DNA of 64,000 nucleotides from positions 124,001-188,000 of the forward strand of contig JAEZJF010000010.1 in assembly GCA_023415825.1 (NCBI GenBank), read 5' to 3'. Below are positions 43,776 through 53,741 of this stretch, piece after piece (the first letter of the stretch is position 1; every line of letters starts with the position of its first letter). A program made the translations under genes and the position numbers. Below the pieces are notes generated by a model, which had not been told where the DNA came from, searched no databases, and saw only the letters and a program-made list of their open reading frames with translations. The stretch comes from Bacillota bacterium (GTDB taxonomy: Bacteria; Bacillota; Clostridia; DSM-8532).

Positions 43776-46700
43776 ATGGAAAGTCAAACAAGTAATATTC
43801 AAGGTAAGGATATAACCGGCGTGAAGTCCAGAAATAGTATATCACTGATGATTATCGCGTCCACAAGCATCATGTTTTTTGTCATACTCAGCATCATTGT
43901 CATGTTTAGCTACAGCATGTATAAGGATTCATTTTATGAGTACAGCAACAGACTGTGCCTGGATAATAATGCCCAAGCAGCCTATGTTATTAACGGCGAT
44001 TTGGTGGAGCATTTTGCTGAAACCTTAACGGTAGACGCAGAATATGAAAAATTTGCTGAAGAACTTGATAAGCTGAGAGAAAATATCGATGCCAAGTATT
44101 TTTACATATTGTTCGATAATGACGTTCCCGGCATGTATACATACATATATGACGCAACCCACAGCGAAGAATTCCCAGGGGAGAAATATGCGCTGGGCAG
44201 GAATGAAACAATCCTGGAGTATGAAGGTGCCGACGAGGTTTTACTTACGGGAAGGGGTTTTACTAAAGCTGAATATTATAATGCGGAGTATGGGGAACTG
44301 TATTATGCCTATTCCCCAATCGTTAACTCTGATGGGAAAGTAGTTGCATTTGTCGGGACAGATGTTGATATCGCGCCCCTTAACTTTTTTCTGCAAACCT
44401 ATCTTCAAAAGATCTTCTTAACCCTTGGCATTTCCATCGCCGTTTTTATCGTATTATATCTCATTATCGTCAGGCGCATCCTTTCCAAGCCGATAGAAAA
44501 GATGGAGAAGAAGGCAGAGGACTTATCCGTATCACTAAATGTGGTTCAAGGCATCTTAAACAATATCGATGCCTGTATTTACGTTTCCGATATTCAGACC
44601 AATGAAATACTTTTTATCAACAATAGAATGCTGCTGGATTATGGATTGGACAATGACGCGGTGGGCCAAATTTGCTGGAAAAAATTTAATCCCCACCTTA
44701 CTGCAAGGTGTGCTTTTTGCCCTATTGACACATTGACAGCAAATCCTGATGAACCTACCGAATGGATTGAACATGCACAGCACACCAATCGGATTTATCG
44801 GAACATTGATCGGATCATCGATTGGATAGATGGCAAAAAGGTTCATCTGCGATCCTCAACGGATATAACGGATTTGAAAAGGATTGAAGGTGCATTGAAA
44901 GAACGTCTGGAGCATCAGGAACTGATGACTGCCATTTCACAAAGCTTTATCTCCACCGACCCAATGCATATTCTAATAGAAAATGCCCTGCAAAAGCTTG
45001 GTCGCTTCATGCACATGAGCAAAACCATTATTACCTCAATCAATTATGAGTCGGGTACAATTGGATACCTTCACGGTTGGGCCGACGAGGAAGCAGGATT
45101 CAAGGTAAACCCGGAGACATTACCCTTTGAGCCGGGGAATATGATCTACGATGCTTTTATAGGTAGGAAAGAATTAAGCATTATCTGTGAGAATTCAGCA
45201 GCCGATCCCGAGTACATCCAGTTGAGCCGATATGGGGTAAGGGCCTTTATTATGATCCCGATCATGATCTCCGGTAAGCTTTGGGGAAACCTTGCGGTGG
45301 ATGATTGCGTAAATTCCCGGCGATGGGAAGAGAGCGAAGTACAGCTGGTGAAGCTGACCAGCAATATTTTATCCGAGCTGATTATGCGCCATGAGATGGA
45401 GAAGCAGCTCATCAGGATGTCCTCCATTGTAAAGAATTCTCCTCAATGCATTGCCTATCTTGGAGAAGACGGCAAGCCAGAGTATGTGAATGACGGCGCT
45501 GCAGAAACGACAGGTTACGAAAAGGATGAACTGATGCGTTCCGATTTGGTAAAGCTTCTTTCCTTGGAGCATATCGTCGATACTACCGATGAAGCTCATG
45601 CACGAAGCGCTGAAAACGGGGCCTCCGTTTTTGAAGTCCCGCTTGTGCGCAAGGATGGTGAAATCCGTAACCTGCTTATTACCAGCTTTACGGCCGACAT
45701 CCGTTCCCACGGTATGGGAATTATCGCTGTGGATATCACGGACCGCCGACGATTGGAGCAGGAACTGCTGCTGGCTAAAGAAGCCGCGGAGAAGGCCAAC
45801 AAGGCAAAAGGTGAGTTTTTGTCGCGTATGAGCCATGAGATGAGAACGCCCATGAACGCCATTATCGGCATGACAAATATTGCAAAAGGCTCAAATGACA
45901 TGGCCAAAAAAGAAAACTGCCTTGACAGGATCGATAACGCTTCAAAGCATCTGCTTGGCGTAATCAATGACATTTTAGATATGTCAAAAATAGAAGCGAA
46001 CAAATTCGAGCTGTATTGTCATGAGTTCAATCTGGAAAAAATGCTCATGAGTATCACAAACATGATCCAGTTCCGGGCGGATGAAAAAGAACAAAACTTA
46101 ATCATTAATCTGCACAGAAATGTTCCTTTTTCCATGATCGGTGACGAACAGCGTTTAACCCAGGTCATTACGAATCTGCTCTCCAATGCCGTTAAATTTA
46201 CTGGGAATCGCGGAACCATTATTCTGGATATTGAGTCACTTCGTGAAGCGAATGAAAATGAAGATGTAATAATACAGGTTTCCGTTACGGACAATGGCAT
46301 AGGCATCGCGAAAGAGCAGCAAGCAAAGCTTTTCACATCCTTTGAACAGGCTGACGGCAGTATATCACGGAATTTTGGAGGCACCGGCCTTGGTCTTGTC
46401 ATAAGCAAGAGAATTGTAGAGCTGATGGGAGGAAGCATTTGGGTAGAATCTGAAGAGGGGAAGGGCTCCAAGTTTATTTTTACTATCCATGTGAAAAGGG
46501 GAACTGAAAGTAATACGCCTGCACTCTCAAAAGGATTAGAAAAAGAAAACCTGCATATTTTGGCAGTTGACGACTCGCCAGAAACCAGAGAATATTTCAT
46601 GCATTTATTCAAAAAATTAGAAATTCCCTGCGATGTTGCGGCTAGCGGGCTGGAAGCACTTCAAATGATAAGTGGCAACAAAGATAAACCATACAATGTG

Positions 46701-47696
46701 TTTTTCGTTGATTGGAAAATGCCTGAAATGGGTGGTGTGGAACTGGCCAAAAAGATCAGGGAGAAAACAGGAAATACGGCGGTCATTATTATGATTTCCG
46801 TTGCTGAATGGAACGAGGTTGAAAAAGATGCAAGAGAGGCCGGTATCAATTTATTTGTGCCAAAACCACTTTTTCCATCACCAATTATTGACTGCCTCAA
46901 TGATTGCATGGGGGGCCCATCCACGGTGAACAAGAAGTCCGGCAAGCAAGCTGTCGATATTACCGGACGCTTTCAAGGTCATACCATACTCCTTGCGGAA
47001 GACGTTGAAGTGAACAGAGAAATTATATTTTCACTTCTTGAACCCAGCGGCGTAACAATTGATTGCGCTCATAACGGAAGCGAGGCTGTCTCAATGGTCA
47101 AAGAGAATCCAAAAAAATACAGCCTGATTTTAATGGATATACAGATGCCGCAGATGGATGGCTTTGAAGCGACACGGCGTATTCGCGAGTTGGACTATCC
47201 AGAGGCAAAGAATATCCCTGTTATTGCAATGACCGCCAATGTGTTCCGTGAAGATATAGAACGCTGCCTGGCCGCCGGAATGGATGAACATGTTGGAAAG
47301 CCCATCGATTTTGATGAATTGGTAAACAAACTAAGCAAATGTTTAAAGGCAAAGAACATAAATGACTTTATCGACCTGGAGGACGGCCTAAAAAGGCTGC
47401 TTGGCAATCAGGCACTCTACATAAAACTGTTAGGCTCCTTTGGCGGAAGGGCCATGGCTGATGAACTGCTCAATGCCATAAACGACAAGGACAATGACAA
47501 GATCGTTCAAATATCTCATGCACTGAAAGGCGCGTCTTCAAACCTAGGCATGATTAAGCTTGCGGATATTGCGTCGAAGATTGAACAACAGACGAAAGCC
47601 GGTATCGATACAGATCATCTGTCATCTGTTCTCAGCGAAATTACTGATGAGACAATCAACGCTATTCAATCTGTTTTGAAAAGTGGGAGGATATAA
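43776..47696 (+). CDS. Hybrid sensor histidine kinase with two receiver domains and Hpt
   Basis: A 1306-residue membrane phosphorelay protein. In order: helix 25-47, extracytoplasmic sensor to about 208, helix 209-231, PAS (about 250-360, with the CAFCP cysteine motif), GAF (about 385-540), PAS (about 545-665), HisKA with SHEMRTPMNAIIG (H at about 687), HATPase (GGTGLGLVIS), receiver 1 (VDWKMPEMGG, D about 978), receiver 2 (LMDIQMPQMDG, D about 1119) and Hpt with HALKGASSNLG (H about 1248). All phospho-acceptors are present. It overlaps by one base the HD-GYP regulator gene, its probable output. Confidence 0.93.
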   Translation: MESQTSNIQGKDITGVKSRNSISLMIIASTSIMFFVILSIIVMFSYSMYKDSFYEYSNRLCLDNNAQAAYVINGDLVEHFAETLTVDAEYEKFAEELDKLRENIDAKYFYILFDNDVPGMYTYIYDATHSEEFPGEKYALGRNETILEYEGADEVLLTGRGFTKAEYYNAEYGELYYAYSPIVNSDGKVVAFVGTDVDIAPLNFFLQTYLQKIFLTLGISIAVFIVLYLIIVRRILSKPIEKMEKKAEDLSVSLNVVQGILNNIDACIYVSDIQTNEILFINNRMLLDYGLDNDAVGQICWKKFNPHLTARCAFCPIDTLTANPDEPTEWIEHAQHTNRIYRNIDRIIDWIDGKKVHLRSSTDITDLKRIEGALKERLEHQELMTAISQSFISTDPMHILIENALQKLGRFMHMSKTIITSINYESGTIGYLHGWADEEAGFKVNPETLPFEPGNMIYDAFIGRKELSIICENSAADPEYIQLSRYGVRAFIMIPIMISGKLWGNLAVDDCVNSRRWEESEVQLVKLTSNILSELIMRHEMEKQLIRMSSIVKNSPQCIAYLGEDGKPEYVNDGAAETTGYEKDELMRSDLVKLLSLEHIVDTTDEAHARSAENGASVFEVPLVRKDGEIRNLLITSFTADIRSHGMGIIAVDITDRRRLEQELLLAKEAAEKANKAKGEFLSRMSHEMRTPMNAIIGMTNIAKGSNDMAKKENCLDRIDNASKHLLGVINDILDMSKIEANKFELYCHEFNLEKMLMSITNMIQFRADEKEQNLIINLHRNVPFSMIGDEQRLTQVITNLLSNAVKFTGNRGTIILDIESLREANENEDVIIQVSVTDNGIGIAKEQQAKLFTSFEQADGSISRNFGGTGLGLVISKRIVELMGGSIWVESEEGKGSKFIFTIHVKRGTESNTPALSKGLEKENLHILAVDDSPETREYFMHLFKKLEIPCDVAASGLEALQMISGNKDKPYNVFFVDWKMPEMGGVELAKKIREKTGNTAVIIMISVAEWNEVEKDAREAGINLFVPKPLFPSPIIDCLNDCMGGPSTVNKKSGKQAVDITGRFQGHTILLAEDVEVNREIIFSLLEPSGVTIDCAHNGSEAVSMVKENPKKYSLILMDIQMPQMDGFEATRRIRELDYPEAKNIPVIAMTANVFREDIERCLAAGMDEHVGKPIDFDELVNKLSKCLKAKNINDFIDLEDGLKRLLGNQALYIKLLGSFGGRAMADELLNAINDKDNDKIVQISHALKGASSNLGMIKLADIASKIEQQTKAGIDTDHLSSVLSEITDETINAIQSVLKSGRI

Positions 47697-48739
47697 TGCT
47701 GTATAATGGCGGAAATGCAAAGGTTTTGATTGTCGATGACCTTGAAACAAACCGAATTATTTTAAGTGAAATTTTATCAGGGATATTTGAAATTGAACAG
47801 GCAGACAATGGAATGGAAGCAATTTCAATCATGCTGAATTCCATCGAAAAACCCAAGTTATTATTGTTGGACATCATGATGCCAGGCATGGATGGTTTTC
47901 GGGTCATGAAGCTGATGAAAGCAACACCGGAGTTGCAGAAAATCCCAATTATTCTGATAACTGCCGCTGATGCAGAAAAAAAGGGGCTTAGCGCCGGAGC
48001 CGTTGATTATATCTCCAAGCCATTTGACCCCGATATTGTAAAGCTTAGGGCTTTGAATCAAGTAGAGCTTACCATGTACAGGGAAAGCCTGGAAAGCATG
48101 GTGGAGCAAAAAGCGAATGAGCTACTAAATACGAAACAGTTATTCTTGGATACCATGGCTAACTTAATTGAGTACCGAAGTATTGAGTCCGGCAGCCATG
48201 TAAACCGGACAAGGGAACTGGCAAAAATATTGTTTGTCAGCTTGATGAAGGACGGAGGCTACGCCAATGAAGTATCTCAAATCAATTTTGACATATTTTT
48301 ACGGGCTGTTCCTCTTCATGACATAGGCAAGATTGGCATACCGGACAGCATCCTTTTAAAACCGGGCAAACTTACCCCGGATGAATTTGAAATAATCAAA
48401 ACCCATACAACAATTGGTGCGAAAGCAATCGCCTCTATGATGATAAACAATGACGATACATACATGAAGTATTGCCACGATATTTGTAGATATCATCATG
48501 AGAAATGGGACGGAAATGGATACCCCGAAGGTTTGCATGGTCAGAATATTCCACTTGTAGCTAGGATCGTCGCTGTGATTGATGTTTATGATGCCTTAGT
48601 CAGTGAAAGATGCTATAAAAAGGCTTTGACCCACGAAGAAGCGATGTCAATTATCCGACAATCTTCCGGGAACCACTTTGACCCTTACATTGTGAAAGTT
48701 CTGGAAAGTAGTCAGGATGAGGTAAGAGCATTGTATTAA
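47696..48739 (+). CDS. Response regulator with HD-GYP phosphodiesterase domain
   Basis: A 347-residue protein. Receiver domain 1-125 with VDDLETNR and phospho-aspartate in LLLDIMMPGMDG. The HD-GYP domain starts near 145 and holds HDIGKIGIPDSILLKPGKLT, HHEKWDGNGYPEG and DVYDALVSERCYK. These are the metal ligands and GYP motif of cyclic-di-GMP phosphodiesterases. It shares a base with the hybrid kinase stop codon, so phosphorylation by that kinase likely controls c-di-GMP breakdown. Confidence 0.94.
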   Translation: MLYNGGNAKVLIVDDLETNRIILSEILSGIFEIEQADNGMEAISIMLNSIEKPKLLLLDIMMPGMDGFRVMKLMKATPELQKIPIILITAADAEKKGLSAGAVDYISKPFDPDIVKLRALNQVELTMYRESLESMVEQKANELLNTKQLFLDTMANLIEYRSIESGSHVNRTRELAKILFVSLMKDGGYANEVSQINFDIFLRAVPLHDIGKIGIPDSILLKPGKLTPDEFEIIKTHTTIGAKAIASMMINNDDTYMKYCHDICRYHHEKWDGNGYPEGLHGQNIPLVARIVAVIDVYDALVSERCYKKALTHEEAMSIIRQSSGNHFDPYIVKVLESSQDEVRALY

Positions 48740-49448
48740 TGTTTCACAAAAAGCCGTTCTTTTTAGCTTTTTCGGCTGCCGTCTGTTCTGCTATATTTCA
48801 TTTGTGTGGTCATATCGGGCCAAGCTGGCCCGATGTTTGAGCGATAGACGAGGGTTTCATATACAACCCTGTCCGCTGCTGAAATCGGACTGTCTTTGCG
48901 GCTTCCCCTGCCGTATATTCCTGCCTGCTTTCCTGCCGCTTCAAATGCCCTTGCCCTTCACAGCGGCAACGGTGTTTTCACGGCAACACTGACAGAGCGT
49001 ATAACACTCTACACCTTGCTTCGCAAAGTCGTGTGCCAAGGGGTAAGCTCTTTGGAATCCCCGACAACAAAATAGGCGAAAATCGGGATGAAAAAAATGC
49101 AATTTTGGGCCCATTTTTTTTGGCATTTTAAAGATGAGTTCGATTTTTTGAGTTCATGCTTGAATTTCTAAGAGATGGACAATAAAATGGCAAATAATAA
49201 GTCCTTTTATAAAGGGCATGTCCAGTAAAGTTTGAGGTCATTCCCAAAGACTTTGAGATACCTTAGTTCCCCAGAACCTTTTAACTATTCGTCTTTGAAT
49301 TCAATACAAAAAATGTCTTGTTTATTACACAAGACCCCTCTAGATTTAATTGATTTTGATATTATTTAAAACTGATCATGGAAAAATACTACTATTTTGT
49401 GGATCTAAGAATAGTTATTGATTTTGCGCGTTATAACGCCTTTATTCA
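48740..49448. other. Gene-free region with GC-richer remnant and island edge
   Basis: No supportable complete gene. The part 48770-49070 is clearly richer in G+C than the DNA on both sides. Read on the minus strand it yields a cysteine-rich stretch of about 45 residues (AKQGVECYTLCQCCRENTVA) that looks like the end of a protein. It may be a remnant of a conjugative or other mobile element. The second copy of the island-edge repeat follows. Confidence 0.4.
49075..49149. repeat. Terminator-like repeat, copy 2, at the island edge
   Basis: Same orientation as 32280-32369 and about three quarters alike when a 10-base gap is allowed. It keeps GGCGAAAA, the A-run followed by ATGCAATTTT, GGGCCCATTTTTTTT and ATTTTAAAGATGAGTTCG. 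The hairpin is weaker than in copy 1. Confidence 0.6.
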
Positions 49449-49688
49449 TTGAATCCGGAGCCGAACAATAATAAACGGACGGCATATCAGGTATGTAAGG
49501 ATACATTTTACGCTGTTATCTTGCACCATGATAAACTGATTATAGCGCCGGGGGAAGAACAAGACAATTCACAAGACATCCTTCATATTGGTTACTATAT
49601 CCCGGAACTGGAAGCAGCTGATATGATAAATGCAAGGTCTGGATCTTACTATACATGGACATACAAAGGGAAAACAAATTCTTATTGA
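49449..49688 (+). CDS. Possible small protein or gene fragment
   Basis: 79 residues from a TTG, no good ribosome site. The composition is protein-like (HHDKLIIAPGEEQDNSQDIL), with no family recognised. It may be the tail of a decayed gene. Confidence 0.3.
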   Translation: MNPEPNNNKRTAYQVCKDTFYAVILHHDKLIIAPGEEQDNSQDILHIGYYIPELEAADMINARSGSYYTWTYKGKTNSY

Positions 49689-50150
49689 CAATTCATTCAA
49701 AAAGTTAAAATGTAAATAAAACGTTAGAGCAAATTTTTCTGTGAACGTCTCCCAACAATGCCCAGAACGGATACAGCCTGTTCCAAACTACGTACAGTTT
49801 ATGGAAAATGAAAAAGACCACTCGAAAAACCAAATATGGTATTGACGAGCAATTCTTTTATTTGGTGTGCTTTCGACGAGTTCCGCGAAGAGGGGTTTGG
49901 GAAGCCACCGCGGGAAGGCTCCCCAAGGTCATTTCAAAACGAGATTTGACCTTATCTGGGAAGAGGATTGATGGCTGCAGATGAATTTTTGTTAACCTAT
50001 ACTCAGAGTTGGTTGACGAAGATATGAAGCGGCTGGTTATACAGGGAAAGGCATAAGAAAACCTAAAAAAATCCCGCGCTTTCCAATTGAAAAAGTATTG
50101 AATAAGGATCAATATATATACAGATACAGATTGGAAGGTGCGGAAACATT
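49689..50150. other. Gene-free region before the 7TM kinase
   Basis: No convincing gene on either strand. The last 15 bases carry GGAAGGTG, the ribosome site of the kinase gene. Confidence 0.4.
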
Positions 50151-51929
50151 ATGATTACAAATACAATTTTTCTATCATTTGCATCCGCTTTTTTAACGCT
50201 TTTGATAATCTTCTTTTTCCTTTTAAAGGCAAAAAGATCGGGTTTATTTTATAGTTTCATATGTTATCAGGCTATGATATTCCTGAGTGCATTGCCTGCC
50301 CACGAGATACTTTCGTATCTGGGCATAGGTGCCAGGACCATCCACTTTCTGGCGTGCGATGGGAGCCTTTTTTTAACCTATAGCTTTACCGGAACAAGCT
50401 GGCTTGTCTTTTGTCTCTTTTTTACCGGAAACTCTTTATCCCATAACAGAAAAGTATTTACACTTCTGTTCGGCTATTCGTTGCTGTGCTTCCTAATCAG
50501 CATGGTTTTCGGATATATGCTGCGTTATGGGATTTACCCCAATTACCTGTTTTACAATTTTTCACGATACATATTTGAGTATGCGCTTTGGATAAAAGTA
50601 ATCAATTCATGTCTTTTTATGAGTATGGGAATAGGGCTTCTGATTTCACATGCGATCAGGAAAAACGGTTTTGCCAGGACTCAGGCTTTACTCCTGTCGG
50701 CAAGCATGCTTGTCCCCCTCGCCATTATATTGATACAAGCATATTTTAACCGAAGACACATGTATTTTATCGACGGAGCAAGGGTCGGCCTGCTGAGCGA
50801 CCTTATCCATGCCGGGTTCGCTTTTTCCTCTATTATAATAGTGCTTCTGACCTTTAGGTACAAATTTATGAATATAGTTCCTATAGCGTTGCAAAAGGCT
50901 ATACGCAGCATGCGCGAAGGCATGGCGGTTATCGATAGATTCGGCGGGATAACATATTTCAACGATTCCTTTAGGGAGCTTTTTCACGAGTGCCTTTGGG
51001 ATCAAAATGAAACAGACATCGGTACAATTCTTGAAATGCTTGAAAGAGATGCCTTGAAAAGCGGTGGGAATATTGATTTTATTAAAAAAATTTCCAATGG
51101 TTTAGGGTCTAAAATAATGGGCGATATCAGCCTGGATTTGGGCACTGTAAGATATTTCTCCGTGAATATCGAGCCTTTTTATTTAAGAAACGGTAAGCCC
51201 CTGGGAAGCGTAATCACTTTCAACGATATTACGGAATACAAGACGCTGCTGAAAAAGCTGGGTGACTATGCCAGGATATCGGACGAACTTGCGACTGCCA
51301 GGGAGAGAAACCGGCTGGCAAGGGAAATACATGATTCGTTGGGCTACAGTATGGTACTTCTGATTGCAACCCTTGAGGTAGGAAGCCATATGCTGTTAAA
51401 AGATCCTGAGGGCGCCTGTAAAAAAATTGAAGAAGCGCTCGATACGGCAAGAACCGGGTTGACACAAGTGAGGCAGGCTGTCGAAGGACTTTCCGTCAAT
51501 GAAGCGGGACAGGGGCTGGTTGAGCGGGTGGAACAGCTAGCGGAAGGCTTCAGACGTTCCGGAATCAATGTTGCGGTACAGGTCTACGGTATTGAAAAGG
51601 ATAATCTCGAAGTAGTGATAAACGAGGCCTTATACAGGATATGCCAGGAAGCTCTGACAAATTCAATGAAGCATGGTAGGGCTAAAAATGTTGAGTTAAT
51701 GATCCGGTGTTCTGATGACAGGATTAAACTCTTCATTTTTGACGACGGTACGGGAGGCTCAGGCCTGATAAAGGGTTTTGGCTTGAAGGGTATGGAGCGG
51801 AGGGTGGAGGAATTGAACGGATATATATCTTTCGGCTCCGGAGAGGGCGGAGGCTTCAACATCCATGTGGAAATTCCGATCGGATGCGGTATGTTGACGG
51901 ATTATCCGGAAAAATTGCAGGGGGAATGA
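50151..51929 (+). CDS. Sensor histidine kinase, 7TM-PAS-HisKA_3 (NarL-type)
   Basis: A 592-residue kinase. The first ~240 residues hold seven membrane helices in the style of the HisKA_7TM sensor region, with no large external domain, so a membrane-borne or lipid-soluble signal is likely. A PAS domain follows (about 250-375), then the dimerisation domain with ARERNRLAREIHDSLGYS (the histidine is in REIHDSLG), and a short ATPase domain with ALTNSMKHG (N-box), FDDGTGG and GFGLKGMERR. The next gene, three bases away, is its response regulator. Confidence 0.92.
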   Translation: MITNTIFLSFASAFLTLLIIFFFLLKAKRSGLFYSFICYQAMIFLSALPAHEILSYLGIGARTIHFLACDGSLFLTYSFTGTSWLVFCLFFTGNSLSHNRKVFTLLFGYSLLCFLISMVFGYMLRYGIYPNYLFYNFSRYIFEYALWIKVINSCLFMSMGIGLLISHAIRKNGFARTQALLLSASMLVPLAIILIQAYFNRRHMYFIDGARVGLLSDLIHAGFAFSSIIIVLLTFRYKFMNIVPIALQKAIRSMREGMAVIDRFGGITYFNDSFRELFHECLWDQNETDIGTILEMLERDALKSGGNIDFIKKISNGLGSKIMGDISLDLGTVRYFSVNIEPFYLRNGKPLGSVITFNDITEYKTLLKKLGDYARISDELATARERNRLAREIHDSLGYSMVLLIATLEVGSHMLLKDPEGACKKIEEALDTARTGLTQVRQAVEGLSVNEAGQGLVERVEQLAEGFRRSGINVAVQVYGIEKDNLEVVINEALYRICQEALTNSMKHGRAKNVELMIRCSDDRIKLFIFDDGTGGSGLIKGFGLKGMERRVEELNGYISFGSGEGGGFNIHVEIPIGCGMLTDYPEKLQGE

Positions 51930-51932
51930 TAA

Positions 51933-52580
51933 ATGATAAGAGTTTTACTGGCAGATGACCATTCGATCCTGAATGAAAGTTTAAAATACCTAATTGAAAA
52001 CGAGAGCGATATAAAGGTTGTAGGCTGCGCCTCAAATGGCTCTGAAGCATTTGAACTTTGCGGCAGCGTTCACCCAGATGTTATCCTGATGGATGTTAAA
52101 ATGCCGGTTTGCGACGGGATTGAGGGTACGCGGCTAATAAAATCAAAATATCAAGGCATCAAAATCCTTATACTGACAACATATGATGACAGGGAAAATC
52201 TGGATAATGCTATAATAAATGGAGCCGACGGATATGTTTTAAAGGATATAAAGCCCGATGAACTTATTTTGGCCATCAAAAGCATCTCGAAAGGTTTGTC
52301 GATTATGAACGGCAGGATTCTCAAGCATATAGCGGAGCGTCTGGATACAGGCAGGAAATACCCGGAAGACGATGTATATCAGCTTGATTTTGACCTTTGT
52401 GAAAAAGATCTTGAGATTATTCGGCTGATTGCAGGGGGGAAAAGCAACAGGGAAATTGCCTATATCATGCATTACAGTGAGGGAAGCATAAAAAATGCCG
52501 TCGCAGCTTTACTCAGCCGTTTGAAATTGAACGACCGTACTCAATTGGCTGTCTTTGCAGTGAGGAAAAACCTGGTTTGA
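51933..52580 (+). CDS. NarL/LuxR family response regulator
   Basis: A 215-residue regulator. Receiver 1-120: LLADDHSIL, phospho-aspartate in VILMDVKMP, and the switch lysine in YVLKDIKPD. The C-terminal LuxR-type helix-turn-helix: LIAGGKSNREIAYIMHYSEG then SIKNAVAALLSRL. Cognate to the kinase before it. The promoter of the next gene (kelch lipoprotein) has a direct repeat at 52590-52622 that is a good candidate target. Confidence 0.94.
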   Translation: MIRVLLADDHSILNESLKYLIENESDIKVVGCASNGSEAFELCGSVHPDVILMDVKMPVCDGIEGTRLIKSKYQGIKILILTTYDDRENLDNAIINGADGYVLKDIKPDELILAIKSISKGLSIMNGRILKHIAERLDTGRKYPEDDVYQLDFDLCEKDLEIIRLIAGGKSNREIAYIMHYSEGSIKNAVAALLSRLKLNDRTQLAVFAVRKNLV

Positions 52581-52589
52581 CAGTTAATT

Positions 52590-52645
52590 TTGTGACTTTT
52601 GGCAGCCGGCTTGTGACTTTTGACTGTATCCTTTTCTGCTATGCT
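52590..52645 (+). promoter_or_regulatory. Direct-repeat operator and promoter of the kelch gene
   Basis: The 12-mer TTGTGACTTTTG occurs at 52590-52601 and again at 52611-52622, exactly 21 bp apart (two helix turns). The second copy runs into TTGACT (52620-52625), and a -10-like TATGCT lies at 52640-52645, 14 bp on. The short spacer and tandem sites fit an activator-dependent promoter. Confidence 0.6.
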
Positions 52646-52691
52646 TTAACTAAAGCAGTAATTTATGAGATAGGAAATAGGAGAGAGAATT

Positions 52692-53741
52692 ATGAAAAAA
52701 GTCACTGTTCTTACGGTTGTTTTATTTTTACTAGCGTTTTCCGGCTGCGGTTATGAAAGCAAGCAGCCTGTAGTTGCAACCGGCAGCCCGACGGCCACTG
52801 GAACCCCCAGCAAAACTGACGTTGTAGCTGGAACCGCACCGGAAAAGGTGCAACCGCCGTGGTCAAGAAAAAAGGATATGCCTACAGCCAGATATAGTCA
52901 TCGTTCAGCAGTATTGGATGATAAAATATATGTTTTGGGCGGTTCAAACGGCAGCAATCTGGATGTCGTCGAAGTCTATGATACTAAAACCGACACCTGG
53001 ACCGGAGCGGCGGATATTCCGATGACGACGGAGTGTATCGGCGCGGTTGGCACCGGTGGAAGGATTTATGCCTTTATGAAGGGAAAAACATATGATGAAA
53101 AGGGTTGGGTCTTTGAATACGATCCCGCCCTCGATAAATGGGAGCAGAAATGCCGGATGACTTCAGCCAGGTCAAATCTGGGTATTACCGTACTGGATGA
53201 AAAGATATACGTAATTGGCGGACTGGAAAATACCGATGCCGAAGGACATTTTGAAAACGTGAAGGATGTTGAGACACTGGATCCGAAAACGATGGTATGG
53301 GAGAAGAAGGCAGATCTGACCGAGGCAAAGCATGCTGTGTCCGTATCGGCATTAAACGGAAAAATATACGCGGTGGGAGGCTCTATTACTTCGGGAACCA
53401 GCGATTACCCCTGCAAAGATGTGGAGGAGTATGACCCTGCAACAGACAGCTGGACAAAAAAAGCCAACTTGCCCAATCAAAACGCATACAACTGTTCGGC
53501 GATACTAAACGGTCAGATATACGTTACAGGCGGAGTGACAGGCAGAAGATTGTTTTCCTATGACCCTGTACAGGACAAATGGACGGCCGGGGAGTTCAGG
53601 GACATCGCCAGCTGGCATAACACGGCCTCTGCCGCAGGAGGAAAGCTTTATGTAATTGGAGGAACGGACACGATGGGCGACGGTAGCTGGACGGCTTTGA
53701 ATGCTGTTGAGGTGTACGACCCTCAGCTTGATACCGAATAA
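52692..53741 (+). CDS. Kelch-repeat lipoprotein
   Basis: A 349-residue surface lipoprotein. Signal with lipobox FSGC (C19), then a spacer rich in P, T and G. Residues about 55-349 make six kelch repeats, each with a GG pair and a Y-D-P/T-x4-W element (e.g. VEVYDTKTDTW, VEEYDPATDSW, FSYDPVQDKW), so a six-bladed beta-propeller. It probably binds a carbohydrate or protein at the cell surface; no catalytic residues can be seen. It directly follows the NarL-type system and likely belongs to its regulon. Confidence 0.9.
   Translation: MKKVTVLTVVLFLLAFSGCGYESKQPVVATGSPTATGTPSKTDVVAGTAPEKVQPPWSRKKDMPTARYSHRSAVLDDKIYVLGGSNGSNLDVVEVYDTKTDTWTGAADIPMTTECIGAVGTGGRIYAFMKGKTYDEKGWVFEYDPALDKWEQKCRMTSARSNLGITVLDEKIYVIGGLENTDAEGHFENVKDVETLDPKTMVWEKKADLTEAKHAVSVSALNGKIYAVGGSITSGTSDYPCKDVEEYDPATDSWTKKANLPNQNAYNCSAILNGQIYVTGGVTGRRLFSYDPVQDKWTAGEFRDIASWHNTASAAGGKLYVIGGTDTMGDGSWTALNAVEVYDPQLDTE

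Noticed and set aside
48804..48992. Plus-strand frame of 62 codons in the GC-richer scrap
   Set aside because: Composition follows DNA bias; no start signal or family.
49858..50112. Minus-strand frame upstream of the 7TM kinase
   Set aside because: No ribosome site or family; overlaps the kinase promoter region.
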